A stretch of 64,000 nucleotides of DNA from Phytomonospora endophytica (GTDB taxonomy: Bacteria > Actinomycetota > Actinomycetes > Mycobacteriales > Micromonosporaceae). The notes under the pieces were generated by a model. The model was given only the letters and a program-made list of their open reading frames with translations. It made no database searches and was not told the DNA's origin. The translations under genes were made by a program, and so were the position numbers. Position 1 is the stretch's first letter. Each line of letters begins with the position of its first letter. The DNA is taken from the NCBI RefSeq assembly GCF_014202425.1, contig NZ_JACHGT010000018.1:119719-183718 (forward strand), in the 5' to 3' direction. Positions 48,350-56,435 of this stretch are shown one piece after another.

Positions 48350-49081
48350 CTACCCCCGCCGCGCCACCGTCACGATCTCCCGGCTCACGGCCGTGACCGG
48401 CCCGCCGTCCCAGTCGCCGCAACGCGTCTCCACCACGAAACCCGCCTCCGCCAGGAAGGCGTCCAGCGCGTCCTCACCGAGGAACCGCAAGGTCTCCCGG
48501 TCCACCCGCAGGACCGTGCCATCGCGGTCGGCGATCGTCCCCGTGTAGGACACCACCCCGTCCTCGACCAGGTCCACCTCGAACCACGTGCGCAGGGCGC
48601 GGCCACCACCGTCGACGATGTCACTCGCGTTGCCCGGGTTCCACGCCTCCCAGGCACGGGCCGAGGGATGCCGGGTCTCGAAGGCGAAACGCCCGCCCGG
48701 CCGCAGCGCCGCCCGGATGGCGGCCAGCGACGCCCGCAGATCCTCGTCGGTGATCAGGTACTGGAAGGCGTGGCTCGCCATCACCGCGAGATCGAACTCG
48801 GCGTCCCACACCGCCCCGGCGGCGGTCGTCTCGACCCACTCGACATCGGTCCGGCGACGGGCCCGGGCGAGCACGGCGGGATCGGGATCGAGCCCGGCAA
48901 GGCGGCCGGTGTGCCCGTCGGCACGGGCGCGGTGGAGCATCCCGCCGGTGCCGCAGCCGACGTCGAGCACGTCACCGGCGGCCATGACGAGCCGGTGGTA
49001 GTGGGCGTCGGCGGGATGACCGTCGGGGTTCCACGCCTCGACGAGGTCATAGAGGGCGGCGGCTTCGGCGTCGGTGTACAT
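48350..49081 (-). CDS. Class I SAM-dependent methyltransferase
   Basis: 243 residues from the ATG at 49081, a start that agrees with the family opening MYTDAEAAALYDLV. Motif I is VLDVGCGTGGMLH (about 37-49), the acidic loop is GLDPDPAVLARARRR, and motif II/III is FDLAVMASHAFQYL. A C-terminal beta-rich half (GRFAFETRHPSARAWEAW) is typical of SmtA-like methyltransferases acting on small molecules. Substrate unknown; soluble and monocistronic. Confidence 0.88.
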   Translation of the reverse strand: MYTDAEAAALYDLVEAWNPDGHPADAHYHRLVMAAGDVLDVGCGTGGMLHRARADGHTGRLAGLDPDPAVLARARRRTDVEWVETTAAGAVWDAEFDLAVMASHAFQYLITDEDLRASLAAIRAALRPGGRFAFETRHPSARAWEAWNPGNASDIVDGGGRALRTWFEVDLVEDGVVSYTGTIADRDGTVLRVDRETLRFLGEDALDAFLAEAGFVVETRCGDWDGGPVTAVSREIVTVARRG

Positions 49082-49282
49082 CGCGCCAGTATCGAGCCCC
49101 GGCCACCGATCGCGAACGCCTTTTCCGGGGCGGCTTCGAGGACCGCACCGCGCACTGCGACCATGGCGGACGATCTTGACCCGACAGGACACCGTGACCC
49201 GCGGCACAAGGCCTGACCGTCACAGATCCAGCACGAGCGGCATCTCGTGATCACCACAGCCGACGGCGAACAGGAACCGACC

Positions 49283-50197
49283 ATGGAAGACAGCGACACG
49301 CGACCCGACCCGGCCACCGACTCCTTCGTCGCACACCGCAACCTGCTGTTCACGGTCGCCTACGAGATGCTCGGTTCGGCCGCCGACGCCGAAGACGTCC
49401 TCCAGGAGACCTGGCTGAAATGGGCCGGCGTCGACCTCGACACCATCGAGAACAAGCGCGCCTACCTCGTGCGGATCACCACCCGCCAGGCCCTCATGCG
49501 CCTGCGCTCCCTCGACCGCCGCAAGGAGTCCTACGTCGGGCCCTGGCTCCCCGAACCCCTGCTCACCACCCCCGACATCGCCGAAGACGTCGCACTCGCC
49601 GACAGCGTCTCCATGGCCGTCATGCTCGTGCTGGAGACCCTCAGCCCCACCGAGCGGGCCGTGTTCGTACTCCGCGAGGTCTTCGACCTCGGCTACGACG
49701 AGATCGCCGCCGCGGTCGACAAGTCCCCCGCCGCCGTCCGCCAGATCGCCCACCGGGCCCGGGCCCACGTCGCCGCGCGCCGGCCGCGAGAAACGGTCTC
49801 GGCGACCGAGACCCGAAACGTCCTCGACGCCTTCCACGGCGCGCTCAAGACCGGCGACCTCCAGCGTCTCCTTGACACCCTCGCCCCCGACGTCGTCCTC
49901 CTCACCGACGGCGGCGGAGTCGTCCAGGCCGCGCTGGCACCGATCGTCGGCGCGAGCACCGTCGCCCCCATCCTCGGCAACATCCGGGCCGACGCGGCCC
50001 TCGAACCCGCCTACGTCAACGGCCACCCGGCCCTCGTCCTCCGCGACGGCGACCGCGTCGACACCGTCCTCGCCGTACGCGTCGAAGACGGCCTCATCAC
50101 CGGCCTCTACGCCGTCCGCAACCCCGACAAGCTCTCCCACATGGGCGACACGACCGCGCTCGCCCTCGTCGCTCCCGAGGCCGAGCCGTTGCCATAG
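49283..50197 (+). CDS. sigJ: ECF41-type sigma factor with SnoaL-like C-terminal domain
   Basis: 304 residues from the ATG at 49283 (AGGA eight bases upstream); the in-frame GTG at 49247 would add 12 residues with a poorer ribosome-binding site. Region 2 is FVAHRNLLFTVAYEMLGSAADAEDVLQETWLKW in outline. The linker has the ECF41 hallmark GPWLPEPLL, region 4 is SPTERAVFVLREVFDLGYDEIA, and the NTF2-like tail ends with the conserved NPDKL motif. The tail replaces an anti-sigma factor in this group. COE/oxidoreductase partners usually adjoin ECF41 genes, but none is obvious here. Confidence 0.9.
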   Translation: MEDSDTRPDPATDSFVAHRNLLFTVAYEMLGSAADAEDVLQETWLKWAGVDLDTIENKRAYLVRITTRQALMRLRSLDRRKESYVGPWLPEPLLTTPDIAEDVALADSVSMAVMLVLETLSPTERAVFVLREVFDLGYDEIAAAVDKSPAAVRQIAHRARAHVAARRPRETVSATETRNVLDAFHGALKTGDLQRLLDTLAPDVVLLTDGGGVVQAALAPIVGASTVAPILGNIRADAALEPAYVNGHPALVLRDGDRVDTVLAVRVEDGLITGLYAVRNPDKLSHMGDTTALALVAPEAEPLP

Positions 50198-50208
50198 CGA
50201 GACCGGCG

Positions 50209-50232
50209 TTCCGTAACGTCGACGGTACGGAA
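50209..50232. promoter_or_regulatory. Inverted repeat upstream of the lipoprotein gene
   Basis: TTCCGTA (50209-50215) and TACGGAA (50226-50232) form a 7-bp inverted repeat with a 10-base spacer, 12 bases after the sigma factor stop and just before AGGGGGGAG and the lipoprotein ATG. It could be a weak terminator or an operator; the sequence does not decide. Confidence 0.35.
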
Positions 50233-50248
50233 AGAGGGGGGAGATCCG

Positions 50249-50860
50249 ATGCGAAAGACCCTGCCGGCGGCCGTACTGGCGCTCACGGTGCTGCTGTCGG
50301 GCTGCGGCGAGGCCGGGCCCTCCGCGGAGGAACGCACGGCGTACGAGTCACGGGCGGCCATCTGGGGTGTGCCGCTCTCCCACATCTACGTCACCGAGGT
50401 CGACGGCTACGTCCAGGCCACCGGCGGCGGTGCCGGCGTGTACGCCGACGACGGCTTCAGCGACCACTACGCCGCCGCCGACGGCCGGTACTTCCAGCTC
50501 ATCGTCGACGACGACCCCGAGATCACCGACGACTCCTGCACGTCCACGCCGGTCGCCGGAACCGGCACCCCCGCCGAGGTGGCGTGCACGCGCCAAGGCG
50601 ACGGCTGGTACCGGATGAGCGGCGAGCGACATGAGTACGCCGAGAACCACGACGGCCTGGTCATCCGCGCCAACGCCGTCACCGACGTACCCACCGACGC
50701 CCTCCGGCGGGCCGTCGAGAACGCCCACCCGGCGACGGTCACCGAACTCGACGCGATGCTGCCGACCTGCACCCCCGAACCGTGCGGCGTGATCCCCCGG
50801 GGAGACACCCCCTCGGGAGGGGACATGCCCCCACAGGACCCGCCGCACGTGGGCGGCTGA
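50249..50860 (+). CDS. Putative lipoprotein of unknown function
   Basis: 203 residues, ATG behind AGGGGGGAG. A lipoprotein signal peptide ends in LLSGC (lipid-modified Cys19). The mature part is acidic, with four further Cys (about 92, 107, 171, 176) that may form disulfides, and a Gly/Pro-rich tail (GDTPSGGDMPPQDPPHVGG). I recognise no domain. It follows the sigma factor gene by 51 bases and could belong to its regulon. Surface-exposed on the membrane by inference. Confidence 0.75.
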   Translation: MRKTLPAAVLALTVLLSGCGEAGPSAEERTAYESRAAIWGVPLSHIYVTEVDGYVQATGGGAGVYADDGFSDHYAAADGRYFQLIVDDDPEITDDSCTSTPVAGTGTPAEVACTRQGDGWYRMSGERHEYAENHDGLVIRANAVTDVPTDALRRAVENAHPATVTELDAMLPTCTPEPCGVIPRGDTPSGGDMPPQDPPHVGG

Positions 50861-50865
50861 GCCTC

Positions 50866-51516
50866 CTACTCCCGTGCCTCGCCCAGCTTCTCCACCATCC
50901 GGTCGGTACCGCTCGTCCAGTTCGCCTTGAGCGCGGCCACCGCGGCGTCGGTGTCCCCGGCGATCAGCGCCTCGGCGATCGCCCGGTGCTCACCGGCCGA
51001 GCGGCTGATCTCGGTCTCGTCGTCGATCAGGAGATGCACGTACCGCCGCAGACTCGCCTTCAGCGTCGTCAGCAGGTCCATGACACGCTCGTTGCGGCAG
51101 CCGCCGAGCAGCAGGTCGTGCCACTCGTCGTCGCGCTCCTCGATCTCGGCCTGACTGGCCACCGAGGCGTCGAACTCCGTGGCCATCGCCAGCAGACGCG
51201 GCGCCGTCTCGGCGAGATACGCCGGGTCGGAGGACTCCAGCGCCAGCGCTTCGAGGGCGGCGACGACCGGGCACAGCTCCTGGTACTCGCGCGGGCTGAC
51301 CGGAGCGAAACGGAAGCCCTTGCCGGGCTGACTCTCGATGAGCCCCTCGATCTCCAGCGCGATCAGCGCCTCCCGCAGCGGCGTGCGGGAAACGCCCAGC
51401 TCACCGGCAAGCCGTCCCTCGTTGATGTTCTGGCCCGCCGGGAAGTCCCCACGCCGCAGGCGCCCGAGCACCTCGCGCTTGATCTGGTCCCGCAGCGGTC
51501 GTCGTTCGATGGGCAT
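50866..51516 (-). CDS. GntR-family regulator, FCD (FadR-like) subgroup
   Basis: 216 residues from the ATG at 51516, with GAGG seven bases upstream. The N-terminal GntR winged helix (LRDQIKREVLGRLRRGDFPAGQNINEGRLAGELGVSRTPLREAL in outline) is canonical. The helical FCD domain has its metal ligands in DDEWHDLLL (Asp/His) and in the later GEHRAIAEAL. FCD regulators typically sense organic acids. It is last in the gcvPA-gcvPB-NAD-kinase-like-SDR operon and is its probable repressor, perhaps via the repeats at 56350-56413. Confidence 0.9.
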   Translation of the reverse strand: MPIERRPLRDQIKREVLGRLRRGDFPAGQNINEGRLAGELGVSRTPLREALIALEIEGLIESQPGKGFRFAPVSPREYQELCPVVAALEALALESSDPAYLAETAPRLLAMATEFDASVASQAEIEERDDEWHDLLLGGCRNERVMDLLTTLKASLRRYVHLLIDDETEISRSAGEHRAIAEALIAGDTDAAVAALKANWTSGTDRMVEKLGEARE

Positions 51517-51543
51517 CGCGTCACCTCGCTCCTCGACCACAGA

Positions 51544-52290
51544 TCATGCCGTGCCGGCGCCGTCGACGGTGAGCACGGCTCCGCTGACGAAGGCCGCGCC
51601 GTCACCGGCGAGGTAGGCGATCGCCTCGGCGATGTCGCGCGGCTGCCCGATCCGGCGCAGTGGACGGTCGGCGGCCTCGGCGTAGAAGGCGTCGGCCGAC
51701 TCACCCAGCTGGCGCGCCTCCTCGGCGAGCATCCCGGTGGCGGTGTCACCGGGGCAGACGCAGTTGACGCGGATCCCGTCGGGACCGTGGTCGATGGCCA
51801 TCGCGCGCGTCAGGTTCACCACCGCGCCCTTCGAGGCGCAGTAGGACACCGCCTGCCCACCGCCTTTGATGCCCCAGCCCGAACCGGTGTTGACGATACT
51901 GCCGCCGCCCGCGGCGACCAGGTGCGGAATGGCGAAGCGGCTCATCAGCATCACCGACTTGACGTTGACGGCCATGACCAGGTCCCAGTCGTCCTCGGTG
52001 ATGTCGAGGACCGTGGAGCGGCGGATGATCCCGGCGTTGTTGACCAGGACGTCCAGCCCGCCGAAGGCCTCGACGGCCGTGGCCACCGCCCGCTCGCAGT
52101 CGGCGGCGCTCGCGACGTCGGTGGCCACGGCGATCCCGCCGATGCCCTCGGCGACGGCCTTCGCCCCGGCCTCGTCACGGTCGACGACCGCGACGGAGGC
52201 GCCGAGCTCGGCCATCAGCTCGGCGGTGGCCCGCCCGATCCCGGAGGCGGCCCCGGTCACCACGGCCCGCTTGCCCTGCAAGGTGCTCAT
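51544..52290 (-). CDS. SDR-family NAD(P)-dependent oxidoreductase
   Basis: 248 residues. Classical SDR motifs: TGAASGIG (12-19), NNAG near 85 and the catalytic Ser…YxxxK (…SGWGIKGGGQAVSYCASKGA, Tyr near 150, Lys four residues on). The acidic residue after strand 2 (VVDRD) favours NAD+. PGDTATGM replaces the common PGxxxT. It reduces or oxidises a hydroxy or oxo acid, or a sugar. It is fourth gene of the glycine-decarboxylase-like operon, overlapping the upstream NAD-kinase-like gene by four bases. Confidence 0.9.
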   Translation of the reverse strand: MSTLQGKRAVVTGAASGIGRATAELMAELGASVAVVDRDEAGAKAVAEGIGGIAVATDVASAADCERAVATAVEAFGGLDVLVNNAGIIRRSTVLDITEDDWDLVMAVNVKSVMLMSRFAIPHLVAAGGGSIVNTGSGWGIKGGGQAVSYCASKGAVVNLTRAMAIDHGPDGIRVNCVCPGDTATGMLAEEARQLGESADAFYAEAADRPLRRIGQPRDIAEAIAYLAGDGAAFVSGAVLTVDGAGTA

Positions 52291-53441
52291 CGTTCTCCCA
52301 CTCGGTACATGACGTGCCGGCGTCGGCCGGTCACGATCGGAAGGTAGCCGGTCAGCGACCGGTCGAGCGCGTCGTCTCCGGTGTCGACCAGCAGTGGACG
52401 GCCGCCCAGGGCGGCCAGTTTCGTCTCGCCGCACACCACGACGACGCCGTCCCGGCCGACCGCGCGAAGCAGGGCCGGGGTGATCTGCTGATTGCCGCGC
52501 CCGAACAGGAAACCCTGGCCCCCGATCGGGGAGACCACGATCCGCGCGGGACGGCCCGTACTCAAGCGCAGCAAGGCGGCCGCGTCGGCGTCGGCGGCCA
52601 GGCACGAACCGTCGGCGACGGCGGTGACGCCGGTCGGCGGCGCGTCGACCCCGAGCAGGCGCAGCACTCCGTGCGTGGTGGTGCCCGGCCCGTAGACGTC
52701 GACGCCCCCGGCCCGCCGCCCGGCGTCGACCTCGGCGGCGATTCCGGCGAGGTCGTCACCGCCGGTGAGGCTGGAGCCGACCTTGCCGCGCTGGACGCGC
52801 TCGGCGACCCGCGGCACCGACAGCAGTCCATAGAGGACGATGTCGTCGCCGTCGCGGTCCATGACCTCCGAGGGCGCGGCCGTGGCCGCCCCCGACAGGT
52901 AGGCCGCGGCGACCTCGCCCGCCGCTCGCGGCGACACCGCGTAGACCGCCGAGTGCATCTTGACCCCGGCGGGGATGCCGACGGCCGGGAAACCCCCGCC
53001 GAGCGCGTCGAGGACGTCGCGCGCGGTCCCGTCGCCACCGGCGAAGAGCAGCAGCCCGGCACCGGCCTCGATCAGCGCGCCGGCCGCGCGGCGGGTGTCG
53101 GCGGCGGTCGTCCGCAACGGACGGTCGCAGACCACCTCGGCGGCACCGGGCAGGACGTCCTCGCCCATGTCCCCGGCCACCGTGACGACCCGGACGCCCG
53201 GCAGGCGAGTGCGCAGCTCCGCCAGCGCCAGCGCGGCCCGCTCCGCCGCCCGGGGCGCGGCGCCGAGAGCGCGGGCACGCCGCTGCGCCTCGGCGCCGTC
53301 ACTTCCCTTGAGCGCGACCGTGCCGCCCAGTCCCGCGACCGGGTTGACGAGGAGACCGACCGTGTGGACACCGCCGCTCGCCCGCCCGGAACCCGGGCCG
53401 GGGACGATCCCGGCCCGTTCCGCGGCTCCCCCGCCGAGCAT
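52287..53441 (-). CDS. ATP-NAD kinase-like protein (AcoX/COG3199 family)
   Basis: 384 residues from the ATG at 53441, two bases after the gcvPB stop; a GTG at the VHTVGLLVNPVAG segment about 25 residues later is an alternative start. The kinase signature GGDGTARDVL near 137 is intact, followed by VGIPAGVKMHSAVYAVSPRAAGE and SPIGGQGFLFGRGNQQI, which are AcoX-type rather than canonical PpnK. AcoX genes are known beside lipoyl-dependent acetoin dehydrogenase operons with unknown function. Here one lies beside the glycine decarboxylase subunits, also a lipoyl-linked system. Its substrate is uncertain. Confidence 0.82.
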   Translation of the reverse strand: MLGGGAAERAGIVPGPGSGRASGGVHTVGLLVNPVAGLGGTVALKGSDGAEAQRRARALGAAPRAAERAALALAELRTRLPGVRVVTVAGDMGEDVLPGAAEVVCDRPLRTTAADTRRAAGALIEAGAGLLLFAGGDGTARDVLDALGGGFPAVGIPAGVKMHSAVYAVSPRAAGEVAAAYLSGAATAAPSEVMDRDGDDIVLYGLLSVPRVAERVQRGKVGSSLTGGDDLAGIAAEVDAGRRAGGVDVYGPGTTTHGVLRLLGVDAPPTGVTAVADGSCLAADADAAALLRLSTGRPARIVVSPIGGQGFLFGRGNQQITPALLRAVGRDGVVVVCGETKLAALGGRPLLVDTGDDALDRSLTGYLPIVTGRRRHVMYRVGER

Positions 53442-53443
53442 CG

Positions 53444-54997
53444 TCACCGTTCGGCGTTCTTCCGGCGGTAGGCGCGCCAGGTCACCGCCCAGGCCCCGGC
53501 GTCGTCCAGGGTCTCCTCCTTGTTGAGGTGGACGCTGGAGCGGTGCGGGGCCGTCCGGACGGTCTCCGGATCGGCGTAGGCCTCCTCGGCGACGGCGTTC
53601 ATGATCGCCACGTACTCGTCGAGGTCGCGCTTGGAGTAGGACTCCGTCGGCTCCAGGGTGGCCGGTTCGGGAACCACGTACGGGTGGTGACTGGTCCAGT
53701 AGTGCACGCCGTAGTCGGCGGCCCGGTGCCCCAGGTCCTCGGAGTGCACGCCGGTCTCCTCGGCGAGCTCCTCCCAGGAGTAGCGAACCTGCTCGATCCG
53801 GCGCCTCCCCTTGGCGTAGGGCGCCGAGATCCCGCGGATCTTGAGCATCTGCGTCATCAGGTAGTTGTTGTTGAGGACGGCGATCTCGGCGACCTCGCGC
53901 AGCCCCTCGGCGCCGAGGCTCGCGATCCACGAGTAGGCCCGGACCAGGTTCGGCGCCACACCCGTGAACGGCCGCACCTTCCCCACCGACTCCGGGCGGT
54001 CGTCGTCGAGGAAGTAGCGCTCGCCGTCGAACTCGACCGTGGGCCGGGGCAGGAAGGGCACGAGTTCGGCGCTCACACCGCAGGCGCCGGCCGCCGGGCC
54101 ACCGCAGGCGTGCGGGGTCGAGAAGGTCTTGTGCAGGTTGAAGTGGCACAGGTCGAAACCGGCGTCGCGGGCGCGGGTGATGCCGAGGACCCCGTTGGCG
54201 TTGGCCTGGTCGTAGCAGGCCAGACCGCCCACGGCGTGCACCGCTTCGACGAACTCGGCGATGCGCGGGTTGAAGATCCCGGTGTCCTCGGGGTTGGTGA
54301 TCAGCAGCGCGGCCGTGCGGTCGGAGACGGCGGCCTTGAGCGCGTCGAGGTCGGGGTAGCCGTCGGCGTCGGGGTACAGCGTGATGACCTCGTACCCGGC
54401 GGTCTTGGCGCAGGCCGCGTTCGACGGGTGCGAGAAGATCGTGGTGATCACCTGGTCGCGGTGCCCTTCACCGCGCGACTCGTGGTACGCGCGGATCATG
54501 GCGACGTTCGTCCAGATCGCGGCCGAACCGGCACCCGGCTGCAGCGAGACCCGGTCCATGCCGGAGATCTCGGCGAGCATCCGCTCCAGGCGCCAGAGGA
54601 TCTCCAGCACGCCCTGCGCGGTCTCGTCGTCCTGGCGCGGGTGCAGCGCGGCGAGCTTGTGCCCGGCGACGAGGCGGTCGTTGACCTTCGGGCTGTACTT
54701 CATCGTGCAGGTGCCCTGGCCGATGTCGATGTTGAGGTCGGCGCCGAGGTTCTCCTGCGACAGGCGCAGGTAGTGGCGCAGCACGGCGTTCTGCGCCAGT
54801 TCCGGCAGCGCGGCCGGCCGTTCCCGGCGCAGCGCGGCGGGCAGCTCGTCGGCGGCGTCGGCGGCGAGGCCGGGTTCGAGGGCCGGTGGCAGGATCCCGC
54901 GCTGGCCGGGCTGGCTCAGTTCGAAGAGCAGCGGCTCGTCCCAGCGGGCGGCGTGGTAGCGGCGCAGGGGCGGCTTGGGGGCGATCTCGCCGGTCAC
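53444..54997 (-). CDS. gcvPB: Glycine dehydrogenase (decarboxylating) subunit 2
   Basis: 517 residues, GTG start overlapping the gcvPA stop. A fold type I PLP enzyme with Schiff-base Lys290 in HFNLHKTFSTPH, and QPGAGSAAIWTNVAMI and ITNPEDTGIFNPRI as in GcvPB. The Gly-rich loop after the lysine, usually GGGGPG-G-P-GV, here reads ACGGPAAGACGV, a noticeable change next to the cofactor. With subunit 1 it decarboxylates glycine and hands the aminomethyl group to lipoylated GcvH. No gcvH or gcvT is in the operon, so they must be elsewhere, or the pair acts on another amino acid. Confidence 0.88.
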   Translation of the reverse strand: MTGEIAPKPPLRRYHAARWDEPLLFELSQPGQRGILPPALEPGLAADAADELPAALRRERPAALPELAQNAVLRHYLRLSQENLGADLNIDIGQGTCTMKYSPKVNDRLVAGHKLAALHPRQDDETAQGVLEILWRLERMLAEISGMDRVSLQPGAGSAAIWTNVAMIRAYHESRGEGHRDQVITTIFSHPSNAACAKTAGYEVITLYPDADGYPDLDALKAAVSDRTAALLITNPEDTGIFNPRIAEFVEAVHAVGGLACYDQANANGVLGITRARDAGFDLCHFNLHKTFSTPHACGGPAAGACGVSAELVPFLPRPTVEFDGERYFLDDDRPESVGKVRPFTGVAPNLVRAYSWIASLGAEGLREVAEIAVLNNNYLMTQMLKIRGISAPYAKGRRRIEQVRYSWEELAEETGVHSEDLGHRAADYGVHYWTSHHPYVVPEPATLEPTESYSKRDLDEYVAIMNAVAEEAYADPETVRTAPHRSSVHLNKEETLDDAGAWAVTWRAYRRKNAER

Positions 54998-56319
54998 GCG
55001 AGGACCTCCTTCAGTTCGGCGGCCAGCCGGTCGAGGTCGGCCTTCGTGTGCAGTTCGGTCACGCAGTAGAGGGCCGACCGGCCCAGGTGCGGGAAGTCCT
55101 CCGACAGGTCGTGGCCGCCGAAGATCCCGCGCTCGCGCAGGGCGGCGTTGACCTCGGCGACGGTGCGGCCGGTGAAGGTGACCACGAACTCCTTGAGGTG
55201 CGGGAGCCCGGCGTCGGGGATCTCGATGCCGTCGATACCGGCGAGGAGATCCTTGAGGTGGCGGCAGCGGGCCATCAGGCCCTCGCCGAGCTCGCGCATG
55301 CCGGTCGGGCCCATCAGCGCCAGGTAGACCCCGGCGGTGATGCCCCACAGGGCGGCCGCCGTGCCGACCCATTCCTTCCCCTGCTCGCGGCGGGCGAAGG
55401 AGGTGCGTTCATAGGCGACGTCGCCGAAGCCGTACTCGCCGTCCACGGTGGTCGGGACCAGGCCGAACAGGCGCGAGGGGAACTCCTCGACGAAGCGCTC
55501 CTCGTCGCGGGTGGCGATGAATCCGGCGTGCCCGCCACCGTACTGGGGGTGCATGCCGAGCGACTGGATGTCGCCGCAGACGATGTCGGCGCCGAAGGAG
55601 GACGGCGGTGCCAGGACGCCGAGACCGATCGGGTCGCAGCCGACGACGGCCAGACCGCCGGCGGCGTGCGCGGCCTCCACATGGGAGGGGATCCGCGGGT
55701 CGACGACGCCGAGGAAGGTCGGGTAGCCGATGTAGACGGCCGCGAGATCGTCGCCGTCGACCGGACCGCCGAGGGTGACCGCGCCTTTGAGGTAGTCGTC
55801 GAGCTTGGAGCGCAGGTCGGGGTCGATGGGCGTGGCCAGCGCGACCCGGCCGCGGCCGGTGATCCGGGCGGCCATGCGCAGGGCGGTCGCCGTGGCCTGG
55901 AAGCCGTCGTAGACGGGGACGTTGACGACGTCCATCTCCAGCAGCTCGCCCATGAGGCTCTGGTACTCCCACAGCGCCTGGAAGCGACCGTGGTCCTCGT
56001 AGGGCTCACCGGCGTAGGCGGTGAGGAACTCGCTGCGGGAGTTCACCTCGTCGCAGACGGCCGGGACGTGGTGGGCGTAGCAGCCGCCGCCGAGGAAGCT
56101 CAGGGCGTCGCGGGTGCTGGTGTTGCGGTCGAGCAGGCCGCCGACGTGGCGGACGAGTTCGGCCTCACCGCGCAGGGGCGGGGGCAGGTCGAGGGGCCGG
56201 CGCAGGCGCAGCGACTCGGGGATGTCGGCGTAGAACTCCTCGATGTCCGCCGCGCCGGTGGCCGCGAGCATCGAGGCCTTCACCTCGGGCACCGCGTTCG
56301 GGATGTAGGGGTGCTCCAC
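54994..56319 (-). CDS. gcvPA: Glycine dehydrogenase (decarboxylating) subunit 1
   Basis: 441 residues from the GTG at 56319, with GAGGAG six bases upstream; the start gives VEHPYIPNAVPEVKASML, as in family members. FLGGGCYAHHVPAVCDEVNSRSEFLTAYAGEPYEDHGRFQALWEYQSLMGELLEMDV in outline is the GcvPA signature. It has the PLP fold without the lysine and dimerises with GcvPB. First gene of a five-gene operon with four-base or shorter junctions. The upstream region carries an 11-bp element repeated before the divergent sugar ABC operon. I see no glycine riboswitch. Confidence 0.9.
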   Translation of the reverse strand: MEHPYIPNAVPEVKASMLAATGAADIEEFYADIPESLRLRRPLDLPPPLRGEAELVRHVGGLLDRNTSTRDALSFLGGGCYAHHVPAVCDEVNSRSEFLTAYAGEPYEDHGRFQALWEYQSLMGELLEMDVVNVPVYDGFQATATALRMAARITGRGRVALATPIDPDLRSKLDDYLKGAVTLGGPVDGDDLAAVYIGYPTFLGVVDPRIPSHVEAAHAAGGLAVVGCDPIGLGVLAPPSSFGADIVCGDIQSLGMHPQYGGGHAGFIATRDEERFVEEFPSRLFGLVPTTVDGEYGFGDVAYERTSFARREQGKEWVGTAAALWGITAGVYLALMGPTGMRELGEGLMARCRHLKDLLAGIDGIEIPDAGLPHLKEFVVTFTGRTVAEVNAALRERGIFGGHDLSEDFPHLGRSALYCVTELHTKADLDRLAAELKEVLA

Positions 56320-56349
56320 GGTTCTCCTCACCGTTGATCGAACATCGAA

Positions 56350-56413
56350 TTTTGTATTCAACATACGCGGCCCTTGACTCAGAGGGAAGAGTGGGTTCAA
56401 TATTTTGTATTCA
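56350..56413. promoter_or_regulatory. Two identical 11-bp elements in the divergent intergenic region
   Basis: TTTTGTATTCA occurs at 56350-56360 and 56403-56413 in the same orientation, 53 bases apart, flanked by further AT-rich sequence (…AACAT and …GAAT). One copy is 31 bases before the gcvPA start, and the other is 23 bases before the sugar-binding-protein ATG. TTGTATTCAA resembles the short imperfect palindromes bound by GntR/FCD repressors. A shared operator for both operons is suggested. Confidence 0.5.
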
Positions 56414-56435
56414 GAATTCTCAACGAGGAGACCCC

